NCBI GenBank assembly: GCA_022497145.1
Contig: MU386010.1
Span: forward strand, 1-45,429
Direction of reading: 5' to 3'
DNA: 45,429 nucleotides
Source: Rostrohypoxylon terebratum
Taxonomy: Eukaryota > Ascomycota > Sordariomycetes > Xylariales > Hypoxylaceae
In this document: positions 1 through 9,096 of the stretch, in pieces
How positions within the stretch are numbered: the first letter of the stretch is position 1
Layout of the letters: each line of letters begins with the position of its first letter
Notes under the pieces: generated by a model
The model's database searches: none
What the model was told of the DNA's origin: nothing
The model's input: only the letters and a program-made list of their open reading frames with translations
Position numbers and translations under genes: made by a program

Positions 1-92
1 TCTGAGGAGGAGAGGAATCAAGGACCTTAGCACCCTTGAGAATTATTATTGAATTGATACCACATCCAAGCCCTACATAGCCCTTGTCACAG

Positions 93-890
93 ATGGTTCC
101 GTTGCCGGCGTCAACATTAATCCAGTTCGCCAGTTCTATAACCAGTAGCCTTCGAGAGATTTTGCGTCCTCCCCCGCCTCCTCTACCAAAGGAACTCAAG
201 TATAAGTCAAGCGATATTCGCCTTGGAAAGATAGTCGACTCCCTAGACGATCTTTATAATCGCAATCCGTCTTTTCTAGGTATTCCGAACCTTTTACTTG
301 ACGAAAGTAATTCGCCACCGTCATGGGAAGAGTTGGGGAAAAGATACAAACATACCATTGGAGATAATAAATCCCTAATTCACCTCGATCAGGAGCAATT
401 TGCAATCACAGTGCCTGGCGAGGAACAGCAAATGGTACATTTACTAGTGTTTCGGGTATATCTAGCGGTTTTTCAATCTGCAAATGAATTGCTGGGCAAG
501 ATCCCAAACGATCAAAATCTTCTACTACATCGCAAGAATATATTCCTCGAAGATCGACGGTTATATATGATCGTAGGAGTCGATATTCTCCCAAATCCTT
601 ACATATACACCGATGACTATTTTTCTGGGTATAAAGACTATATTTCTGTAAAAGTTGATGACGGATTCAATCTTTGGCCGGAAAATACCAAGGAATCCGT
701 ACTAAGAATCCGATACAAACCGATTAGGTTTATAAAGCAGCAAGGACCTGGAGGTGCCATATTTGAACGCACGATGGAGATTTATCCCGATGAAAAAAAC
801 CAAGAGTCGGATATTTATCTCATGTCGAAAAACAAGCCAAGGACCGAGCATTTATCTCGTATTAATGGAATCGGTTCCCACATCACATAG
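93..890 (+). CDS. Orphan hypothetical protein, 265 aa
   Basis: This is an uninterrupted frame from ATG 93 to TAG 888-890. I do not recognise the family. The N-terminus carries a proline run (PPPPPLP, about residues 28-34) preceded by a serine-rich hydrophobic stretch. The middle has a hydrophobic segment (LLVFRVYLAVF), and the rest is rich in aromatic and charged residues, with no motif I can name and no clear signal peptide. Codon use is more AT-rich than in the housekeeping genes to the right. An in-frame TAG at 78-80 closes the frame upstream, so ATG 93 is the first usable start. However, it directly follows a CAG (90-92) that could be a splice acceptor, so an earlier exon outside the window is possible. 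A tRNA-like sequence abuts the stop codon. It could be a lineage-specific gene or a decayed fragment. Confidence 0.4.
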   Translation: MVPLPASTLIQFASSITSSLREILRPPPPPLPKELKYKSSDIRLGKIVDSLDDLYNRNPSFLGIPNLLLDESNSPPSWEELGKRYKHTIGDNKSLIHLDQEQFAITVPGEEQQMVHLLVFRVYLAVFQSANELLGKIPNDQNLLLHRKNIFLEDRRLYMIVGVDILPNPYIYTDDYFSGYKDYISVKVDDGFNLWPENTKESVLRIRYKPIRFIKQQGPGGAIFERTMEIYPDEKNQESDIYLMSKNKPRTEHLSRINGIGSHIT

Positions 891-961
891 TGGTTTAGCA
901 CCCGGCAGCGCATTAGCGCATGACTACGCGAAGCGAGTAGGTTCGAATCCTGCTATAGGAT
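889..961 (+). other. Degenerate tRNA-Met(CAT)-like sequence
   Basis: The stretch holds a perfect RNA polymerase III B box (GGTTCGAATCC, 940-950) inside a T-arm that folds as 5 bp, 7 nt, 5 bp (937-953). Upstream is a D-arm-like segment (TTAGCACCCGGCAGCGC) and a loop containing CAT. The anticodon stem forms only about three pairs, U33 is missing, and the sequence after the T-arm (TATAGGA) is not complementary to the expected 5' acceptor strand. It is better read as a tRNA relic or tRNA-derived element than as a working tRNA. It starts at the stop codon of the preceding ORF. Confidence 0.35.
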
Positions 962-1959
962 TAGCTAAGGAATTCTATCTCTCCAAAAGGTGCCACGATG
1001 CAAACCTAAAGGAAAGGAAAAGACACTATTGTTGCGCGAAGGGCTCTAAGCTACCTTGAGCTAGGAGATGTGGTATACGCAGGAATTCCTCTTTGTTTGA
1101 CTATCTATGTATGCTCTGCCATGTATATACTCCGTGGGGCGATCCCAACTATGTGGCTACCAACAGGACCTTCATAGGATGATTGACAGAAGGCCTGTCG
1201 GGAGTTGGAGGGTGGATCCAAGAGATGTTATAAGAAGGCGGGCTTAGAAAAAGGACTTTTTTTTCCCCTAGTGTCACAGAACCAACACGGGGAATGAGTA
1301 AGGGGGACCTGGGAGGTAGATAGGAGGTACGCTAGATAGCTGGTCATAGTATACTAGCAGCAGTTTCGCTGCTACCTGCTTTGTATCTACTCTATGTTTG
1401 ACATCCAGGAGTCTACCACTGACACCTCTGACAGGTATAAGGCAACTAGTTAAATTAGTGGACACTAGGCTTTACCCATGGGTACCTAAGCTTGGGGGCT
1501 TTTCCTTAAGGGGGGGGAGGGGAGGGAGGGGAGGGGGGGTAAATGACAAGCAGTCTCTGTTAGATACAAATTTATGCTTAACCGTGGGACAATGGCATGA
1601 TGAGCGCGGTTTGTACAGGGATAAATATATTCTCCTATAGTGGAGTAGCTAGCTATCATTTAAGCACTAGGATTCGGTAGATATCAGTAAGAAAGCCATA
1701 TATTGAATAGGCAATAGGGAAAAAGCATCGAGCGATTTTGCTGAAACTATCACTTTCTTGCTTATTCATCAATAATCCCAGGGATAAGTATTCGAGGCTT
1801 AGTCGACGGCGATATTGATCGTGTTAAACTCAACTATCGATCCCAGAGCTATCTCATAATACCTAGCCTTTGTCGATTGTCACCAATAGGTCCTCTGTAA
1901 AAGTGATGTTGAGATTAATAGCTATATAGGCAGAAAAGGAAATGTAGAGCGAGAACCCC
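891..1959. other. Intergenic stretch, no gene seen
   Basis: Apart from the tRNA-like sequence at its left end and the G-rich tract at 1510-1539, I see no coding potential here. The short open frames lack start context, splice partners and recognisable protein sequence. It lies between the orphan ORF and the 3' end of the minus-strand kinase gene. Confidence 0.6.
1510..1539 (+). repeat. G-rich tract with quadruplex potential
   Basis: Five runs of 3 to 8 guanines are separated by single adenines over 30 bases. This fits the four-run pattern for an intramolecular G-quadruplex with one-nucleotide loops. It lies in non-coding DNA about 400 bp beyond the stop codon of the minus-strand kinase gene. 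Confidence 0.8.
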
Positions 1960-2906
1960 TCATTCGTGAACCCAGCCCCTATCCTCCCTACTAACAACAA
2001 CCTCATCAACATCCACCCTCTCTCTCACAATCTGCTCCCCATTAACCAAATCATTCTCATCAGTCCGCCGTCCCGCCTCCTCCTCATCCCTCGCAATCCC
2101 AGCCTTGACATGCCTCTTCACCAACCTCCCCCTAGCCGTGGCGAAGTCCACCTTAACAAACCACCGCTCATCCATCAGCGCCGCGGCGCTCCTCCACGGC
2201 TCCTTGTCCAGACACACGTAGTTGCCCTCGAACACGACGACGCGGTGGCAAGGCAGGATCGCGATATCGTTCGGGACGGGGTCCTTGACCGCGTGGTCGA
2301 AGCTAGGCGCGTACACCGCTCCCAGGGGTAGGGCGGGCTCCGCCGGACACCGCACGGCTCGGACGAGAGCGAGGAACGCGGCGCCGTCGAAGGTGAACTC
2401 CGCGCCGCGCCGCGCGTGCGCGTGCTCCGGGTCTGCCATGGCGGAGAGCTGGGCCCGGGTTAGGTGGAACCCGTCCATGGGCACGAAGACGGCGGGGGCC
2501 GGGACATCCGGATTTTGGGCCGAGTGGCGCGCATTCAGGGCCGCGGTGACGATTTGGGAGAGCGTTGTTTTGCCTAGGATTCGTCAGTGGCTCTTCCGAA
2601 GAAAAATAATGAAGACCCGGTAACCCGGGATTTTAGATCAGGAAGGACTTACCTGAGCCGGGGATACCAGCTACGGCGATCACTAGGATGAAGTTAGATT
2701 AGGCGTGGGAGATTAGCTAATGCCGGAGTGCAACGGTACACATTGGTGGATTTTAAAGTTTGGAAGGTGTGATCATCGGTTATGTAAGGGAAAGAAAAAA
2801 AATTCGGGTGCTGATTTCCGTGGAACATACAAAGTCGTTGGTTCTCGCCTAGTTGTTGGAATTTACCCCATGCCTTATCCACGAGTCGGGAAACCTGGTC
2901 ATCCAT
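1960..2906 (-). CDS. Uridine-kinase-like P-loop kinase, 239 aa, 3 exons
   Basis: Reading the minus strand, the exons are 2906-2831, 2682-2653 and 2573-1960, with introns at 2830-2683 (GTATGT donor, CTAAC branch site, CTAG acceptor) and 2652-2574 (GTAAGT donor, CTAG acceptor). The joined frame is 720 nt. It starts MDDQVSRLVDKAWGKF, typical of fungal small kinases of the uridine kinase/phosphoribulokinase superfamily (Yfh7-like). The Walker A motif GIPGSGKTT is at about residues 31-39 and is split by intron 2. It is followed by MDGFHLTRAQL, the family's substrate-side motif, and by VVVFEGNYV. The expected activity is ATP-dependent phosphorylation of a nucleoside or other small hydroxyl compound, but the substrate cannot be read from the sequence. 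The last exon is markedly GC-rich compared with its flanks. Family assignment is firm; the exact function is not. Confidence 0.82.
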
Positions 2907-3352
2907 GTTGATCTCGTGGCCAATGCTGGACGGAAAAAAAGGAAAATGAAAAATATTACCAAAAAATCATGGAATCGAAAAATGAAAGAAACAACAGAAT
3001 ATACTTGCTAACGGTTTTGACTTTGGTAGGTAATACAAATTGTTGATGTTGGACCTTGGAAGTGTGTCGACGGTTACTTAGTAGGTAATGTTACTGGCCG
3101 TCCCCTCATCCGGGGAGGACCGCCCCACTAACGGAGAGCCTAAATGCACGTTGATGTCAAGCCGAGCAAACTTTCTCTCGGTATCCCCTTCCAATCACTT
3201 TTCAGATCTGGGTACCAATAACTTCCCTTTCGGCCCCGAAAACCGATTGGTCATCCCGAGTTTGCCTGGAAATTGTGGGAACTTTGTTGCTCAAGGTTAA
3301 CGACGTCGGTCTGGGTTACAGGTTACAACCGGGTGGCTAAAAGTTATTGGCA
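2907..3352. other. Divergent promoter region
   Basis: This separates the head-to-head kinase gene (minus) and the small acidic protein gene (plus). It contains A-rich stretches near 2930-3000 and no supported ORF. A shared bidirectional promoter is likely but no specific site is recognised. Confidence 0.5.
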
Positions 3353-3853
3353 ATGGACCCGGATCTCGACTCCGGTCTCTTTGGAATCCAGCTGTCCGAT
3401 TCAGAAGACAACGATAACGGCTCGGATCTCGCAGAAGGGAATGTACCTAAAAAACAAGACGTAAACGCAACGACGGACCGAACCGCTCAATCTGAAGAAG
3501 AGTTTCAAGAAGTGCGAAAAGACTACAGAGTCAAGGTTGAGAATGGAGGGGTGAGTATCACCAAATGACTACAAGCACATTGGAATAACCTAAGCTTCCA
3601 GATATGGAAAACTATCAAATTACCTCTAGGGTCGGAGCGGATCCCTAAATCCGACGCTCAAGCATTATTACATGCTGTCGAAGAGCTATACTTCTTCAGG
3701 CGCTATGCCGAAGGTGCTCACTTTGTGAACGAGTTGTTAGGTACGAATAGAGATGATACCAAGGAGGACATGGCTCCGGGACTCGATACTGATACTAGAA
3801 ATCTACTCCGATATTACGAGGGGAAGTGTGTTGAGAAGGCCAAGCATGCATAA
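3353..3853 (+). CDS. Conserved small acidic fungal protein, 149 aa, 2 exons
   Basis: The exons are 3353-3550 and 3602-3853. The 51-nt intron has donor GTGAGT, a CCTAAGC-like branch site and acceptor CCAG, and the joined frame is 450 nt ending in TAA. The N-terminal half is acidic and low in complexity (MDPDLDSGLFGIQLSDSEDND...), as in nuclear or scaffold proteins. The C-terminal half is helical (SDAQALLHAVEELYFFRRYAEGAHFVNELL), resembling a single TPR-like helical pair. No catalytic motif is visible and I do not recognise a named family. Clean splicing and the structured C-terminus support a real gene. The TTGGCA just upstream of ATG 3353 is not a start. Confidence 0.65.
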
Positions 3854-4384
3854 AGAAAGATATGGAGAACTAGAGTGTAGATGGTTGTACAATATTCTGT
3901 ACTTCACTAAAGACTCAAGGAACACATTCAACGTCTTCGAAGACAATAACAGAGAAAATAATCTCAACAAGAGGGGTGATTGATTGGCTTCACCTTGTCT
4001 TCCCCCTCTAAATAGAAAGATATCTATCTCTAAGTCTAGCATCAACTTAAAACTCATTGAGTTGAGTTGAGACGCAAACCTGTGCTAGTGAACTCTGGTA
4101 AACTACCGGTCAACTAACTATTCTCTATTCACCATTTTTCTATGCAACACAATCTCATTGGGTATGCCGAAACGCCGTGCTTTTTTTTGGTCGAAACAAA
4201 ATGGGGTCCATCACCCTCTAAAAGACTCCTGAATATGCTATTGGTTTTGTGTGTCGTCTATCCGATTCGTCGTAGTCCTTGCGGAACTTGGTTGTTGGTT
4301 GGTTGGTTGTTGGTTCGTGATGGACGAGGAAGTATGTATGGTTGGCTGGGTCAGTCGTGTGGTGACGTTTTTGTGCAACGAACT
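3854..4384. other. Convergent intergenic region
   Basis: This lies between the 3' ends of the small acidic gene (plus) and the PRELI gene (minus). It includes a GGTT/GTTG-rich simple stretch at about 4288-4315. No supported ORF is seen. It probably holds the two 3' untranslated regions. Confidence 0.5.
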
Positions 4385-4963
4385 CTACGCCATCATAAGC
4401 TTGCCCTCGCTCAGCAACCTCTCCTTTTCTCGTTCCTCCGCAAATACTCGTCGGCTCATAGCTAAGACGCACTCGAAACCCTCCTTGCCCTTCATCGCGT
4501 TCTCTTTAAATCGGGTGACCAAAGAATCCTCGATGCTGTTCTTTATCTTCTGCCAACCTCCACAGAGCGCTGTTATCCTCGCGTCTTGCTCGAACTGTGT
4601 CTTGTGCGCGTCTAGGGGACGGTAGACGACGGTCTCTTGGACATTGACAAGATTTGCCCATGTGACGTTCTGAGACACCATCGTGACGGTCTTAGCAACG
4701 GGGTCGACGTAGGATGTCTCAAAGACCTGGCTGGTTTCCATGCAGCCGATGATTGACTTAAGCCATTCTGGCGCTGATTGCTTGCATGTGATCAGGCGTT
4801 CTGTTCGTAGGATGCCGGTGGCAGGGTCGACTTCGCGGTTGAGGGTATCGACGGCGATGACATGGGTGGACTTGTCGTTCCAGGGACAGTACTTCCGCCA
4901 GTTGGCAGTTGATACTTCTTCCCACGAGTAGTTGAATGTGTGCGAGTTGGAGAAGACCTTCAT
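4385..4963 (-). CDS. UPS2: PRELI/MSF1-domain lipid-transfer protein, Ups2-like, 192 aa
   Basis: Single exon on the minus strand from ATG 4963 to TAG 4387-4385. The protein starts MKVFSNSHTFNYSWEEV and continues with STHVIAVDTLNREVD, RTERLITCKQSAPEWLKSI and VTMVSQNVTWANLVNVQETVVY. This follows the PRELI/MSF1 fold of yeast Ups2 more closely than Ups1. Proteins of this family work in the mitochondrial intermembrane space with Mdm35 and shuttle phospholipids (Ups2: phosphatidylserine for phosphatidylethanolamine synthesis) between the membranes. The domain fills almost the whole protein, as expected. The start is chosen because the family begins at this methionine. Oddly, the frame stays open for another 252 codons upstream, to an ATG at 5719, with no resemblance to the family (see findings). 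Confidence 0.9.
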   Translation of the reverse strand: MKVFSNSHTFNYSWEEVSTANWRKYCPWNDKSTHVIAVDTLNREVDPATGILRTERLITCKQSAPEWLKSIIGCMETSQVFETSYVDPVAKTVTMVSQNVTWANLVNVQETVVYRPLDAHKTQFEQDARITALCGGWQKIKNSIEDSLVTRFKENAMKGKEGFECVLAMSRRVFAEEREKERLLSEGKLMMA

Positions 4964-6418
4964 GTCTGATTGACGAGGACGATCCCAATAGGTGTAGGAT
5001 GTAGGATGTAGGATGAATAAAGGAAGGTGGTAGAGTCCTTTAAGAAATTGTTCCGAGGATGGCGACGACTTGTATGGATTGTATAGGGTGGTGTGGGATA
5101 GGATATTGAAAACCGGTCGAAGCGGGTTGGTCGGGCGCGATTTTAGAAAAAGAATGTGTCTTGCGCAGATTTTTGACGCCGGTCGGAGATCCGGATCGAG
5201 ATACCAAATCCCGTAAAAAACGTAACCCACTAGGAAATAAAAAGCGCGAACACCTAAAAAAAGAGTCACGCTTGGGATATTAACCCGTACCGTTACGAAA
5301 ATTGACAAAGCAATTAGATTTTCTTGTTCGTAAATAGTTCGTAAACGATAGCAAAAACGACGGTGTTGTGCCCGAAAAAAAGAGAAGACCCAAATTGACA
5401 GCGGTGAATGGTGAATGGTGGAATAAAAAAGTTGAAGATGAGGGCGTTTGGTCGCTTGGTCCCTTATGAGATAAAAAAAATCCACTCTTGCTGTCAAATG
5501 ACAAATGAAAAGGCATAGACGAGAGGCGACTTCTTGTCGCACTTTCCTTTTTGCCCTCCCGGCAATGTTCGGTATGTCATTAAAACTTCGCCTATCATAC
5601 CCTATGAGGTCTAGTGTGTAAAAATTAGAGAATAGTTCGGAATCGTTGTGAAAGGCTTGACAATTTTCCACGACTTGATTGGTTGAGCGGCATCTTTGAT
5701 GGAGCCGAGCTTGGACCATATGTCCGGTACCCTGGAGCGGTTTGCGGAGTCAACGAACTTCTAGATTCAAGTTGCACACATTTTGCATATGATAATGCCC
5801 ATAAATCTAGTAAATCGCCTCCCCCTCATTCGTCAAATTCGCCAAATTCACCATCTCAACATCGGAACTGCAACGCCACTCATTCAAATGATCTGGGTGA
5901 TCTACCTGAGCCTCTTACATCAACCATTGTGTACTTTAGTGTTGAGTGCCACTTATCATCCCCCTGAATAAGCTGGATCAGATCCGTTTTCTTACATCAC
6001 GAACCGTAAATGCTCAAATGAGGTAACGACTCGATACAATAATAGTAATTCAAACTCGCAAGCAGGTGTCCACCAGACCCACGACTGAAAGTTGCCTAGA
6101 TAGCGAAGGCGATGTGTGTTTATTCATTGAACATGTACATAAATACTGAGATGCAGCACTTCATCAACCCAAGATAGGGGAATTGAGCTTTGACCTTTGT
6201 TAAATAACCTGGTCATTAATACTGAAAGCCTTGATTTAACCATGCCAGCCTTTGATGTGAACCCCTATGTTCACAATCCATCATGTATTCAGAGACTCAA
6301 ACGTTCAATCTGGAACCAAATGGTGGTAATAGCAAATCCATCCAATTGGGAAAAAAATGGCAGAATGGTGAGTGCATTCATTGTGTGGTGGGATAAGTAT
6401 CTCCTCAACCATGGCCAC
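4964..6418. other. Long non-coding stretch upstream of the PRELI gene
   Basis: This holds the promoter and leader of the minus-strand PRELI gene, and at the right end the 3' flank of MAP2. The left half is crossed on the minus strand by a long stop-free frame (5719-4964), discussed in findings. A 7-bp tandem repeat (GTAGGAT, three copies) lies at 4994-5014. The right half (about 5780-6400) is AT-rich, with only short open frames that I cannot support as genes. Confidence 0.5.
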
Positions 6419-7934
6419 TTAATAATCATCACCACGACTGATGACCTCCTTCACGGTAGGTCGGAGCAAGATGGTCTGCAGCAATGTGTTAGTTTCCATG
6501 CTTAATGTTTGTGATGTGGTTTCCAAGACTCACGTGCTCAAATTGGGCAGTGTATGACCCCTTTTTATCCAGGAGAGGTGGGTAATCCTCCACAATGCCA
6601 TTCTGCACAAGGTTGTTCAACTAGCATGATGTTAGACATCTCAAACAAAGAGTTCGAACAACGGATAAATGCTTACACCTAGCAGGTATTTCTCCTGGCC
6701 GAGTCTGTCAATGTATCTACGCGCAAATGGGAGAGTGCCGAAGTTCTTCCTGATGACGTTCAGGAGAGACTTGGCAGAGGACAAACGCAGGTCCACTTTC
6801 GGGGCATCGCTGCGCAGTGCATAGTGTGAGACTTCGCCTTCATCGTGGACGTAACCATTTCCGGTACTTCCGAAGGTCTCAATAGCGAAAACATCGCCTT
6901 CTTCCATTTTTGTGGTGTCTGCTGACTTAACAATAGGGACACTCTTGGTCCCGTGAATGCTGTAGGGTAGGATGGTGTGGCCGCTGAGGTTGCGGATGGA
7001 CTTGATAGGATAGGTAGTGCCGTTGATTTCGCATTCATAGCTCTCCATGGTCTCCTGGATCAATCCACCAAGTTCACCTAGGCGAACGTCGATGCCAGCC
7101 TCCTTGACACCTGTGTTGGTGGCATCCTTCACGGCTGCTAACAGGTTGTCATACATTGGGTCAAAGGCCATGGTGAAAGCGCTGTCCACAATCTTGCCAT
7201 TGACATGAACACCGATATCCACTTTCATGACATTGCTCTGCTGGAGAATTGTCTTGTTCCCAGCATTAGGCGTGAAGTGGGCAGCAATGTGATCCAAGTT
7301 CAGACCAGTGGGAAAGCCAACACCAGCAATCTTGGCATCACCTTCCGCCAAGCCATCATGACCAACCAATCGCCTAATGCTATTTTCAATGCCTTCGGCA
7401 ATCTCGGTCAGGCTCTGGCCAGGCTTGATGTTCTTCTGCGCCCACTGGCGAACTTGACGGTGGGTTTCAGCAGCGTGGCGATAGTCGGTCAAGAACTCGG
7501 TGTTCAAGTTGTCTAAGTGTCTCTTCTCTTCACTTGTAGTACGGTAACGGTTTTCGTCTTTATACTCGACTTCTTCACCTTTGGGGTAGGTGTTGTTGGG
7601 GAAGAGCTGGGACATCAGAACACTAGGCGGATCTGTCTGGGCAGTAGGAGCCTTCTTCTTCTTCTTGGGCTTTCTCTTCTTGTTCTTCTTTTTCTTTGCT
7701 GCTTCGGGTGCAGCGTCAACGGCTTGGTCGTCGGCATCGTCGTCAGAATCTTCACCTGAATGTTCTGCTAATTCGCCGTCCTTGGCACCGTTGGTCGTCT
7801 TCGCAGCCTTTCCATTGGTGCCAGCACCCTGGCTAACTAATACAACGTTAACATTTTGATTGAACTGATGATAGTTGACGGCAATCCTTACTGCTGAGCT
7901 TGTTTAGCTCGTCCGAGGGAGCTTTAGCAGCCAT
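6419..7934 (-). CDS. MAP2: Methionine aminopeptidase 2, 448 aa, 4 exons
   Basis: On the minus strand the exons are 7934-7892, 7836-6677, 6620-6534 and 6475-6419, with introns of 55, 56 and 58 nt. The joined frame is 1347 nt. This cytosolic metallopeptidase removes the initiator methionine from nascent proteins with small second residues. The N-terminus has an acidic stretch (about residues 34-55) and a polylysine stretch (62-76), the family's ribosome/eIF2-associated region. The metal ligands are all present: Asp221, Asp232, His301, Glu334 and Glu429. His201, equivalent to the fumagillin-reactive histidine, is also kept. The C-terminus ends TILLRPTVKEVISRGDDY, as in orthologues. Acceptor choice for exon 2 (ATTAG at 7841-7837) is the only nearby one that keeps frame. 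Length and residues indicate an intact, ordinary housekeeping enzyme. Confidence 0.95.
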
Positions 7935-9096
7935 CTTGAAGGGAATGTACCTAGTCAAGACAGCTTATGCTGGATGGTTTGTTGAAAAAAAAAAGTAAAG
8001 TAAATTTGGAAGAACTTTGCACCAAGACTTTTGAACCCCACCACCCTGCCACCGCAGCTAACTGTTACACAGCACGTCAAACGGAAGGCGTGCGCAATGG
8101 AGCTACAATAAGGGCGAGGGGCACTGAAGTAATGCCCCACTATTACCCTAAATTACCCTAAATAATAAGATGCATTTCTTCAGCTCCATGGTCAGTCCAC
8201 TTTGGCGCAGCCCTAAAAATTACATAATACTACGATAATCTGGATATCGGATATCAGTTAAGGCTAACCATTCAAAAGCTACGGCTCAGCTGCGGGAGAG
8301 TCCCGAGTCCTCTTTTAGAAAACTGAAATTTGCGACGGTACAAAATGCTTCAACATTCATTGGCCTTGATGAGCAACGCCACACTGCAAAGGTTTCTACC
8401 GCTTACAGGGAAAACCTTCAATAACTCGAAGGTAAGGACTCCTTTTCGTCTTATTAACTGACTATGACTGGTGTCCCGTCCAGGAATTGATCACGCCGAG
8501 CAGTACACTTATATTGTAATTCGGCGTCAAATACATTGCATTTACAGCTGTGGCGTTGGTGAGCGAATAACGTGAAGGCTTAAGCCGCCTCTTGTAACGA
8601 TATCAGGAATAAAAGTCGTAAAGCTTCAAGCCACTCGGATCCCTCCATCGAAATACAAACACAATGTCGCACCATCTCCGTCTTCACTGTCTCTTATTGA
8701 TAGGTAAGACGATTTTAATATCGAAATGTCTAAGCTACCAACCAATTTCCAAATAGCTAGTATCCCGGCTACAGGTGTCGTAACTAAAGTAGGAGTTTGA
8801 TATCGGAAAGGTGCGAGGATTTGGTCTAGTACTGTGTAAAGGGAGCCATCGTTATATATAGAATGTTGCTGTACCATTCGCATTTCCTTTATTTAATTAA
8901 AGCGCCTTATGCACTTAACCACTTACTGTCAAATCTTATCTTATCGGAAAGGCAGCTCCATAAAAATTTGGTGAAAGTTGCATCCTTCCACTTTTTCCAG
9001 CTCACACAAATCTAGACGAGAGTGTCGTCTCTCCGTCAATTGTTCACAAAGTACCAAAAAACCAGAATTCTTATTCCATCCAACCCTCAATTCACA
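7935..9096. other. Divergent region between MAP2 and the Nop13-like gene
   Basis: This carries the upstream regions of two head-to-head genes. It contains a telomere-like doublet at 8145-8162. Two tiny spliced open frames on the plus strand (8345-8519 and 8664-8800) have acceptable splice signals but no family support; they are described in findings. An 85-codon minus-strand frame (8883-8626) is not supported. Confidence 0.5.
8145..8162 (-). promoter_or_regulatory. Telobox-like ACCCTAA doublet
   Basis: ACCCTAAATTACCCTAAA contains two CCCTAA units, the complement of the fungal telomere repeat TTAGGG, about 210 bp upstream of the MAP2 start. Teloboxes bound by Tbf1-type factors occur in promoters of translation and ribosome-biogenesis genes in fungi, and both flanking genes fit that class. 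The functional reading is inference; the motif itself is plain. Confidence 0.35.

Noticed and set aside
1960..2623. Plus-strand open frames over the kinase gene
   Set aside because: They are shadows of the GC-rich minus-strand kinase exon, which has a clear P-loop kinase sequence and matching splice sites.
6197..6505. 102-codon plus-strand frame overlapping the last exon of MAP2
   Set aside because: It overlaps the conserved MAP2 C-terminal exon on the opposite strand and has no independent support.
6419..7934. MAP2 as a fumagillin-type self-resistance copy marking a biosynthetic cluster
   Set aside because: The histidine matching the fumagillin target is kept, the protein is a standard orthologue, and no polyketide synthase, terpene cyclase, P450 or transporter gene lies nearby.
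8626..8883. 85-codon minus-strand frame upstream of the Nop13-like gene
   Set aside because: It starts with a plausible ATG but has no recognisable motif or splice partner, and its composition matches the surrounding non-coding DNA.
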